Assembly: GCF_000003605.2 (NCBI RefSeq)
Contig: NW_003134349.1
Span: 132,750-144,311, forward strand
DNA: 11,562 bases
Direction: 5' to 3'
Source of the DNA: Saccoglossus kowalevskii
Taxonomy: Eukaryota; Hemichordata; Enteropneusta; Harrimaniidae
A program made the translations under genes and the position numbers. Below are positions 1-6,980 of the stretch, one piece after another; within the stretch, counting starts at the first letter, position 1; each line of letters opens with the position of its first letter. A model generated the notes under the pieces. The model did not search any database. It was not told the DNA's origin and worked only from the letters and a program-made list of their open reading frames with translations.

Positions 1-376
1 CAATTGTTATTGAAATTGCTGACTTAACAATTGTTATTGACATTGCTGACATAACAATTGTTATTGGCATTGATGACTTAACAATTGTTATTGACATTGC
101 TGACATAACAATTGTTATTGACATTGCTGACATAACAATTGTTATTGACATTGCTGACATAACAATTGTTATTGACATTGCTGACATAACAATTGTTATT
201 GACATTGCTGACATAACAATTGTTATTGACATTGCTGACATAACAATTGTTATTGACATTACTGACATAACAATTGTTATTGGCGTTGCTGACATAGCAA
301 TTGTTATTGACATTGCTGACATAGCAATTATTATTGACATTGCTGACATAACAATTGTTATTGGCTTTGCTGACAA
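1..376. repeat. 27-bp tandem (minisatellite) array, about 14 copies
   Basis: About 14 head-to-tail copies of a 27-bp unit that begins CAATTGTTATTGACATTG and ends CTGACATAA. Most units are nearly identical; the first, third and last carry substitutions (for example GAAATTG, GGCATTGATGACTT, GGCTTTG). Each unit junction forms the 14-bp perfect palindrome ATAACAATTGTTAT. The array begins at the window edge, so its true length is unknown. Because 27 is a multiple of three, one minus-strand frame stays open as a repeated NNNCYVSNV peptide. That is a by-product of the period and not evidence of a protein. The same unit recurs at 2729-2801. Confidence 0.97.
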
Positions 377-1049
377 CTTGCATTTTTAGGTAGACATTAT
401 AAACATATATAATTTAGTTTATTTTTGGCAATTTCTCAACGTGGTCATACCGTGGGTTGCAGCCTTTGACCGATCGCATGTTTACTCTGTCCAGCCTTAG
501 AGTGTTATCGGTGAGTATTAGTGATTAAGAGAAATGGGCTGCGAGACATTATCTCAAATTGCCTTGTTGATGAAAAAAGCTGGACTATTTGTAATAACGT
601 GTATTAATTTGGGTCGATTTTATACAGGTTAAGAGTTATCCGTCAAGAGTCAAATTTCCCTACACACTACGCTCAGTTCGTTGCAACATTGTGGGTTTTC
701 CCGACCATTATATGTTTGTTTTCTCAACGTTTTTTTTTTATTATTATATATTTCATGAACTGCTTTATTTTGATCATTTTCTCTTCTGAATAACTAGTAG
801 TAACTACTTTCTACTCACCAATTCTGTAAGCATTACTCCAAGTATGACGCCAAAGAATAACGGAAACGTTTTGTTGAACCATCTCCTCATGAAACTATGA
901 CTCGGTGCGATATTCTTATTCATAATGTCGATGTCATTCGCTGAAATGAACAGTACGTTATAATGTCATATATTTGAATTCCCATTACTTGAGCTAAGAA
1001 TGAGCAATTATGAACTTTTAACTTTGAGGTATATATTCGGTGAATAGCA
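377..1049. other. Non-coding AT-rich stretch, nothing recognised
   Basis: Between the two tandem arrays I see no open frame of note, no RNA gene and no inverted-repeat element. There is a T-rich low-complexity patch near 729-750. The stretch may be ordinary intergenic DNA or decayed repeat. Confidence 0.5.
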
Positions 1050-1441
1050 TCATATTTGTTTCAGTGAAAACAATGATAACATAGTTTCAGTTGGAAACAC
1101 AAGTAACATAATTGGTTTTAGTGGAAACAGTGGTGACATAATTGTTTTCAATGGAAACATTGGTGACATAATTCTTTTCAATGGAAACATTGGTGACATA
1201 ATTCTTTTCAGTGGTAAAAACTTAACATAATTGGTTCCAGTTGTAACAATTTAAATAGTTAACGACTGGAATCAATTAGTAGTTTATGAAGAAACAATAA
1301 TTAGGTATTTGGTCCCAGCTGTAACAAAGCTAACAATACAATTAGTTTCTGTGAAAACAAAGATAACATACTTGGTTTAAATGGAAATAATGGTAAGATA
1401 ATTTGTTTCAGTGGAAACAATGATAACATAATCGGTGTTCA
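1050..1441. repeat. Diverged ~30-bp tandem array
   Basis: About 12 imperfect copies of a ~30-bp unit of the form ACATAATTGTTTTCAATGG followed by AAACATTGGTG. Copies at about 1107-1226 are close to each other, including two consecutive units that differ at very few positions. Copies on either side are more diverged and vary in length. The middle (1228-1278) contains a partly inverted copy that forms a hairpin. The unit shares the blocks GACATAA, TTGTT and ACATTG, in that order, with the 27-bp unit at 1-376, which suggests common origin. No gene is evident in it. Confidence 0.85.
1228..1278. repeat. Inverted repeat / hairpin inside the 30-bp array
   Basis: The left arm at 1228-1244 (TAATTGGTTCCAGTTGT) and the right arm at 1262-1278 (ACGACTGGAATCAATTA) are complementary at 15 of 17 positions around a 17-nt loop. 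Both mismatches are G-T, so an RNA copy of the plus strand would pair all 17 positions with two G-U wobbles. The arms are forward and inverted versions of the array unit, so a local inversion during array turnover explains it without a functional RNA. Confidence 0.75.
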
Positions 1442-1497
1442 TAACATTCATGTAAAGATATTATTTCAAGGGAATAGTATAGTAACAGAATCACTTG

Positions 1498-1623
1498 AAG
1501 CGCAGTGGTCGTGCGCGGCGCGTGTTCGAATTTCATGTAAATAAACAATGTATTTTACACGCGTTGTGTACGTCTCTATGAGTCCCATATCGAACAGGAC
1601 GCGGCACGACGACTGCCGCCCTT
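1498..1623. mobile_element. MITE-like element, copy 1 (~126 bp, TA-flanked)
   Basis: The right end reads, in reverse complement, AAGGGCGGCAGTCGTCGTGC. The left end is a diverged form (AAGCGCAGTGGTCGTGCGCG). The inverted homology extends inward about 35 bp, to TGTTCGA on both arms. The right end is followed by TA and the left end is preceded by TG where a TA would be expected, which fits a TA target site of Tc1/mariner type with one later substitution. A second copy at 11488-11562 shares its left half with only a few differences, which shows that the unit is dispersed. There is no coding capacity, so it would be non-autonomous. The short minus-strand open frame across it is incidental. Confidence 0.75.
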
Positions 1624-1625
1624 TA

Positions 1626-2728
1626 ATATTTCGTGACAGAAATACCAATTTGATAACTTGATATTATTGTTTGGCGATTTGACATTGAATTATATTTTCA
1701 AATTTAGCGAGATCGTTTTTGTCTGTTAAAATGGCACAAACATCACCGTTTTCCTGTTGTTTTTTGATCATTTAAAAGAAAGTCATTCTGTGATCATATG
1801 ATTATGTGTTGGTTTTGTATAAAAAACATTAAAAAATACTGTCAAAATGATGGACCTAATAATATAAATACCCGCGAACGTCGTTAACAACAATTATAGT
1901 CATGGTAGATTTAATTGTTGATTGTTAGTCACAATTTTTTTGAAGGTAACTTTGGACCCTTCCATCCACCACAATTTATGCGAACGTAAAAAACGTTCCT
2001 GATCATGGCTTAGACGAGTGAAAAATAATTCTGCGCCCTCTGCAGTCCTCATCTCCATTTCTCATCTTGATTCATACTAAATAATATCGTCTTTAATTTT
2101 GAAGGGGATATGTTGCGGCATTCACTGTTACTATTCAGGAGGTTAAAAGGCGCCTAGTGGAACACAGTGCAGGAAGACGATGCACAGTGTACAAAATACC
2201 TATATGACACTATTTAGTGTATACAATACTTGATGTCCGTTAACGTTTCGAGTGTTTTTGAAATTATTTAAAAAAATGCCTGCTTTGGTGTTCTGTTACG
2301 CATAAGAAACAGAATCAGATTTATCGTGAACAACTAAGAACATATACGGTTTATCTATATAGTAATTCAATAAATCATACGACCTTGTCACATAGAGCCG
2401 GGGACAGTCGCCGCTGCTGGCGCTGTACAGTTTCAAAATCTTTTGGGGTTCACGCCAATTTAGGGCCCAGGGTGAAAATTTTCACAGACGTAGCACACCC
2501 CTCCCCCTTGTGAAAAGCAACAACCATGTTTTTTTCATAGAAGTGTCCTTTGGCAACTTATTTGGGGGGTGTCACTAAAAAGTGATAGCAAGGTGTAGAT
2601 TTTGAAGGTTGTTGTACTCTGTTGAAAAAACAATTTTTGACAAACTCTAAATTTCACCATAAAATAACGAAAATTGTCTGGTTTGAATATTGTTGTGTTT
2701 AATGAGTAAAAATAAATTCCAGCCATCC
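1626..2728. other. Non-coding stretch with one TATA-like motif and a GC-richer patch
   Basis: No gene is recognised. A TATAAATA motif followed by CCCGCGAACG lies at 1863-1870, but no transcript or open frame can be tied to it. A patch at about 2397-2520 is richer in G and C than its surroundings, with a small stem CAGTCGCC/GGCGCTG near 2405-2427 and C- and G-runs (CCCCTCCCCC, then TTTGGGGGGT). It could be part of an old repeat. Open frames here are short and show no family resemblance. Confidence 0.45.
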
Positions 2729-2801
2729 AACATTGTTATTGACATTGCTGACATAACAATTGTTATTGACATTGCTGACATAACAATTGTTATTGTTATT
2801 G
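2729..2801. repeat. Second, short 27-bp array (~2.7 copies)
   Basis: The same 27-bp unit as at 1-376, in the same orientation, including the ATAACAATTGTTAT palindrome. It ends in a short TTATTG repetition before GTACATAG. It lies about 2.35 kb from the end of the first array, with no shared flanking sequence that I can see. This suggests the unit is dispersed in the genome and not a single-locus expansion. Confidence 0.93.
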
Positions 2802-3446
2802 TACATAGTATTGCTTAGGAGTGAGTCATTGGAAAAGCTGGGGGGTTGGCAGAACAACTGTGCAACATATTTTGTTCTTCACTTAGTTTAGTGCTATTTT
2901 TTGTTTTTAACAAAACAACAATTTTTTCCCTGTTATTGAACCTTGCAGGATTTTTTTCCCATGATTTTTCCTGTGCATTTTTTTTTTCCAATTCTGCCAT
3001 CACCGCCTCCCGAGTTTTTAATGGTCTCCCCTTAGTTAAAGGGTTAAGAATGCACTGAATATATATTTTTGGCATAGTTTGTTGATTTACTAGATAGTAA
3101 CTTACACAGGTCATAATTATGTTACTACTATATTAACATACCAATAAAGAAACAATTTTCCAAGTTATGTACTAATGATGAACTTAAATAATTTCGCAAA
3201 ATGATTTCAAAGGAAAAAATAGAAATGATAGTTTGCATGGTATAGTAAAGTTATGAAATGCAAAACATAAGACATATGACAAAATAAAGATTTCCACGAA
3301 ATAATAGAAAAATAATTCGACAGTGTATATCTGCCATACATTAGTTGTATACAGTTCAATATGGAAATACATATGACTCATGTACAAGATATATACAATT
3401 ATACAATAATAATGCCATTATCATCACAGCTAATATCACAAGTATT
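2802..3446. other. No clear gene; one weak minus-strand open frame
   Basis: A minus-strand frame at 3114-2815 (99 codons) contains a lysine- and glutamate-rich stretch, LTKGRPLKTREAVMAELEKK, that looks less random than most frames here. It has no recognised domain, and homopolymer runs in it (AAAAAAAAA, TTTTTT) make frameshifts likely. It could be a remnant of a repeat-encoded protein. The rest (3115-3446) is AT-rich sequence downstream of the pseudogene's 3' end. No polyadenylation signal in the minus orientation stood out. Confidence 0.3.
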
Positions 3447-4092
3447 TTATATGTCCATATCCATATCAGAGTCGTCCGCTGTATTCGATTCTTCTGGGTC
3501 AACACTAAGAGCGACTTTATGTGGATTATTACAATCATCACCACTCATACATAAACAGTCATATATGCATGCCATTCTTTGTCTCACACAACTACGGTTT
3601 TGCTCACACTTTGCTTTCTTGCACCCACATGTAATGAGTTTTAGAAGAGCTTCAGGGGCAGGTGACTGTGTCATTAGTGTCGGAAACATGTGACCATCGC
3701 CACTGTAATGCCATCCATTACCAATAGCGGAGTGGATGACTGGCTGAGCCTCCAATGCTTGCTTCCATATATAAGTTTGGTAGTTTGCACGTATGGAATG
3801 CTGCTCTAAACTATCGGATGTTGGTGGAAGGGCTTCATACTTTGCATGTGTGTGACAGAAAAGTTTATGCTGCAGACCATTCATATCTGCCGAGTCAGAT
3901 GTCCCATCATAGATAATGGTTATCAGAAGTTCTATTGATGTCAGTTCCATCAGAGGTATATCAAAATGTGTGCCAAAGTCCATAAGGCTTCCAAACGTGT
4001 CTGGGTTATTCCTGACAAGCTTCCATGGCTTAAGTTTGCCAACTCTTGCAAGACTGGTGGAATCAGTGTGTACTGCTGGCAACAGTCAGCGA
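3447..4092 (-). pseudogene. Segment 6: C-terminus with CXC-like cysteine cluster
   Basis: A single frame reads from LLPAVHTDSTSLARVGK at about 4088 to a stop at 3447. After the truncated TGCD region it carries KPWKLVRNNPDTFGSL, NGLQHKLFCHTHAK, ALPPTSDSLEQHS and NGWHYSGDG. Then comes a cluster of eight cysteines, at residues 152, 154, 159, 165, 172, 176, 178 and 184 counted from the codon at 4082 (ITCGCKKAKC onward). The CxCKKxxC start, followed by CxxxCxC, resembles the tesmin/TSO1-type CXC zinc-binding fold that contacts DNA. The tail is acidic (DDSDMDMDI). This is the longest undamaged part of the pseudogene, about 210 codons. Confidence 0.75.
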
Positions 4093-4797
4093 ACAGTTTA
4101 CACAATTGTTGACCTAATGCATCAGATATGGAATGGGTGGGTATGAATCGAGATTTATCCTTCACGCCAGTATGGAACCATAGTTCTTGGACAGATTCCA
4201 AGGAGTGATTGAGGTATACACAGAGTACTGCAACATCGGTATATGGAGACCACACCACAATTTGAAGGTATTTTTCTGAAGCATGTGCAACATGAAGTAA
4301 AAGCCTGGTATCTGCTTCTTCATGTGATGAGAACAGATCTTCGACATCAACAACTCCACCAGTAGATGCCATGCGAGCAATAAGACCATCCTTGAACACT
4401 CCTACAACTATAATTTTCTCATCTGGTTCAAGTAACAATTGTGCCATTTTGCACCATGATTCTGATAAGAAGTCTACCAGTTATTCTTTATTTCTAGGAT
4501 TACCAATATACTTACTCCACTGTGTTGGTATCGGTGTATTAGGGCTATGGATTTTAACTTCATAGCTCTGTGAGGATTACCAATATACTTACTCCACTGT
4601 GTTGGTATCGGTGTGTTAGGGCCATGTATTTTAACTTCATAGCTCTGTGAGGATTGCCTTTGGGCTCTCTCGAAAGCCTTGATGGAGTGTTTTGCATCGT
4701 ATCTATCGAAAATGATATCTACTCTTGTACAGCTCTTGTACTCTTGTATTCTGTTTGTATTTAGTCTGTCTTCCACAAACTGATCCATTGCTTTCAT
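3950..4797 (-). pseudogene. Segment 5: PIN/FEN-nuclease-like region
   Basis: The frame from 4797 gives MKAMDQFVEDRLNTN and VDIIFDRYDAKHSIKAFERA, then enters the 77-bp duplication. A second frame from 4573 gives IPTQWSKYIGNPRNKE, a TAA at 4483, then SESWCKMAQLLL and on to 3950. It holds HEEADTR (E43, E44, D46 counted from the codon at 4447) and SPYTDV (Y69, D71). Acidic clusters in this order resemble the metal-binding residues of PIN/FEN-type nucleases. In relatives I recall SPDTDV and a later TGCD; here the first Asp is Tyr, and the TGCD block is shortened so that only the Asp remains. If this was a nuclease, the copy is likely inactive. The fold assignment is inference. Confidence 0.6.
4497..4650. 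repeat. 77-bp tandem duplication inside the pseudogene
   Basis: Two adjacent copies, 4497-4573 and 4574-4650, each begin GGATTACCAATATACTTACT and end CTTCATAGCTCTGTGA. They differ at only a few bases (TATTAGGGCTATGG versus TGTTAGGGCCATGT). A third start, GGATTGCC, follows. Since 77 is not a multiple of three, the duplication throws the downstream coding frame off. Few differences mean the duplication is younger than much of the other decay. Confidence 0.95.
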
Positions 4798-4802
4798 TCC
4801 TA

Positions 4803-5634
4803 TGTCTCTCTATGTGCTTTGCATTTGTGTCTCCCACCATATCACACATCACTTTCATAGAAGTTGTGATATATGTGCGTTCATGAGCAGTGATAAATCA
4901 AGGGCTCCTGGTCGTAAAGTAAACCCAACAATTCCAACTTTTACCTTACTATCACGGTTTACTGTTTGTTCGAGTGCCATATCTGTCCATACTTCACTAA
5001 ACTTATTTGTGGAACGAGCAACAGCATGATTCCCTTGTACAAATTGTGCATGTACTTCGGGTCAACAATCTGATAGAAGCTTCATGTCACTTATATACAC
5101 TGACACTCATCGGGCATAGTTGGTACGGTCAAAGGCAAAGAATAATGGTAACATCTCTATAACTGCTGCCAGATGTAGTTCCCAGTTGCTTGCTTTCAGC
5201 TCTTATGAATCGCAATATATATTAACCATTTCGATGTAATCTTTCCAGAAAGTGAATGTTTGTGATGATGCACTTCTTGTAATGCAGAATCTGTTAAGTG
5301 CATCATGCACAATATTGATGGCGTCACTTAACTGAGAGAGCGCTACTTCCAGACTAGGTATGTTATCATTCAAAACAGCAGACTGACACTCTTGAAGTTT
5401 GTCGTAGATGAAGTCAACATCACAATCTATCTCATTGCCTTGTATCCACTTACAAAATGCCTGCTACCTTAGTCTGAACAGGGCCTCAATTACCAGTTTG
5501 TGAGCTCTTACTCCACAATTGTAAGTTTTGCCTTTCAGTAGATTACTTGTTGTAGTGCTGCCATACGCCTGTGATTCTATAAGGATGTCTTCAATACCAC
5601 TGTCAGCATATTTCTTTCTAATCACTGCCAGGAA
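4803..5634 (-). pseudogene. Segment 4: VWTDMALEQ region with nonsense codons
   Basis: From 5634 the frame reads KKYADSGIEDILIES, then VRAHKLVIEALFRLR, then a TAG at 5466-5464 where tryptophan is expected before QAF. It continues through SQTFTFWKDYIEMVNI, slips frame briefly through LRFIRAES, and returns as NWELHLAAVIEML and FAFDRTNYAR. It meets a TGA at 5109 where tryptophan is again likely and a second TGA at 5064, then gives NHAVARSTNKFSEVWTDMALEQ and KVGIVGF. After LRPGALD another frameshift leads to FITAHERTYITTSMKVMCDM. The following segment begins sooner than in intact relatives as I remember them, suggesting an internal deletion. Confidence 0.7.
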
Positions 5635-6036
5635 TGTGCTATGTGGAAACCACCCATTGTCAATACTGTTTTGTTAAACTCTTCAGTACACCTCCACTGA
5701 ATTTCTTTGGCTTTACAGTGTATAGCCTTGTCGAATGTCAGGACACTGTAATCTTGCCCAAGTATCCTAGACATCTTGCACACATTTGTCATCACTGTAT
5801 ACACAGTGCTCCATTCAGTAGGTGATGCTGGAAGCATTGGGCAGTACCCAATTGATGTTACTTTTGGTACTGTAGAGGAAATCATTGCATTGTAAGCTGT
5901 CCATCCAGGGATTTGCTGGGTAGTAAGCCTTTCAAATTCAACTTCAAATAGCTTGATAGGACAACACCTAACAATAAGCCATTGTAAATCAATGCTAGCA
6001 GCTTGCTGACATGATTCAATATCAGAAAACCATTTA
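5622..6036 (-). pseudogene. Segment 3: conserved central block, in frame to 5622
   Basis: One frame runs from about 6036 to a stop at 5622. It begins KWFSDIESCQQAA, passes through QIPGWTAYNAMISSTVP and YCPMLPASPTEWSTVYTVM, and ends KEIQWRCTEEFNKTVLTMGG. The IPGW, YCPM and MGGF blocks are family landmarks. Just after MGGFHIA the frame is lost; the continuation FLAVIRKKYADSG lies in another frame starting at 5634, consistent with a short deletion. No catalytic motif is recognised in this part. Confidence 0.7.
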
Positions 6037-6040
6037 CTGT

Positions 6041-6402
6041 CTACTTTTCCAAGAAATTTGGATCAGGACGTCTTCCATGACGATTACACTGTAGGATTAT
6101 GTGACAAATTGTTGGGTTACTAAGTTCTCGTTGTCTAGATGGTATTATTTTCCCCTGCATCTCAGTTGGTACTATTCCAAAACAGCCTTCCGTAATTACT
6201 GGATTCTGGCGCTGATACACTACCATGGGTTGTGTGTTTCGCATCTAATGTTTCTTCATTGATATCATCATTGTCTGCAGCAAACTGAACAAAATTTCTA
6301 TGCTGTATATTTGATGGAATTATCTGCAGCTGCTTTCCTCTGTTGATCCATTGCAATAGCAGTGTCAATTCTCTCCAGGTCTTTACAACTGACACAGTGT
6401 GC
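6041..6402 (-). pseudogene. Segment 2: three-frame remnant with VQFAADNDDINEETLD block
   Basis: Three successive frames carry pieces of one protein. Frame one gives CKDLERIDTAIAMDQQRKAA from about 6402 to a TAG at 6301. Frame two gives NFVQFAADNDDINEETLD followed by KHTTHG. Frame three gives MVVYQRQNPV and then FGIVPTEMQGKIIPSRQREL. Two frameshifts are therefore required, near 6305-6320 and 6225-6244. FAADN with a following ThrHisGly block is a conserved landmark of this family as I remember it. Its biochemical role is unknown. Confidence 0.7.
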
Positions 6403-6496
6403 TAGCTTGTGTACCATTGATACTACCTGATTTGATCCTGTCATATGTCATATGGACATTGCTAGCCCAACATCATCCTTGTCATCTTCCTTGTTA

Positions 6497-6980
6497 TCAG
6501 CCACTTCGATTAGTTAGTATTTGAGACAGACCATTGTCCTTCTTGTTATACATCTTCTGACATATTATACACACATTCCAGTTAAAAGGCTGACGGGTAG
6601 ATCTTTGATTGCGCAAGCTTGCACACTGACTGGAGTCCATGAATGTGCTAGGTTCTGCCATTGGACAAGGACTGGAACTTCTTTCTTGATGCATAAATGG
6701 CTTTAGGTTGGTTTTGCTGCAGTAAGACTGGTGACATCGTGCATGATAATGTACTTGTGACAATTTCAATAATGAATCAATATCCAAAGACTGTAATCTC
6801 CGATAAACATGGTCTCTTCTAGCAAGATATGCACAATTAAAAGACTTTAGTCCTGCTGGAGTTGCAGTCCTAAGCTGTCCGAGTGCCGAAACCTGGCAAA
6901 TTGTACACTTAGACCAGTCACTAACCAGACAAGGTTTTTTTTGTTAGAATGGTCAAGGTCTCAGGAAAGTCGTCAGCCAT
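6497..6980 (-). pseudogene. Segment 1: N-terminal zinc-binding region
   Basis: From the ATG at 6980 the frame reads MADDFPETLTILTKK, then shifts in an eight-base T run at 6935-6942 (poly-A on the coding strand). With seven bases the frame would continue; as it stands it ends at a TAG shortly after. The correct frame then runs from about 6932 to a stop at 6497. It holds a CxxC at 6907-6893 (CTICQ), an HxHxxCH motif (HYHARCHQSYCSKTNL) about 50 codons later, and a second CxxC (CIICQKMYNKKDNG). The spacing suggests a zinc-binding module, possibly for nucleic acid binding. That role is inferred only. Confidence 0.75.

Larger units (their letters stand above)
3447..6980 (-). pseudogene. Decayed intronless gene: zinc-binding N-terminus, PIN/FEN-like region, CXC-like C-terminus
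   Basis: The frames at 6980-3447 read in order as one protein of roughly 1,100-1,200 residues. I recognise it as a multi-copy family annotated as uncharacterised in cnidarians, hemichordates and other invertebrates. Landmarks in order are CTICQ and HYHARCH, CIICQK, FVQFAADNDDINEETLD, MVVYQRQNP, EIQWRCTEEF, VWTDMALEQ, VDIIFDRYD, HEEADTR, SPYTDV, HYSGDG and a cysteine cluster. At least eight frame changes break it, as do stops at 5466, 5109, 5064 and 4483, a 77-bp duplication and apparent deletions. No intron is evident, which fits a mobile or retrocopied gene. No DDE transposase, integrase or reverse transcriptase signature is seen. The start is the ATG at 6980, which opens MADDFPETLT and leads into the zinc-binding frame after a one-base slip. 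It is not expected to make a working protein. The family assignment rests on memory of conserved blocks. Confidence 0.85.

Noticed and set aside
1-376. CRISPR-like repetition
   Set aside because: Units are contiguous with no unique spacers, and the window is eukaryotic.
78-383. 101-codon minus-strand open frame with NNNCYVSNV repeats
   Set aside because: It is the satellite array read in frame; a 27-bp period keeps a frame open automatically. No start context, promoter or non-repeat portion supports a gene.
1466-1648. Short minus-strand open frame
   Set aside because: It lies across the MITE and its flanks and has no protein resemblance.
1863-1870. TATA box of a second promoter
   Set aside because: TATAAATA is expected by chance in AT-rich DNA, and no upstream CCAAT or downstream transcript evidence accompanies it.
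3361-3693. Plus-strand open frames over the pseudogene 3' end, and similar plus-strand frames up to 6706
   Set aside because: They are antisense shadows of the minus-strand pseudogene, which has clear family blocks.
4162-4389. Alternative minus-strand frame overlapping the nuclease-like segment
   Set aside because: The overlapping frame from 4447 carries the HEEADTR and SPYTDV blocks; this one has none.
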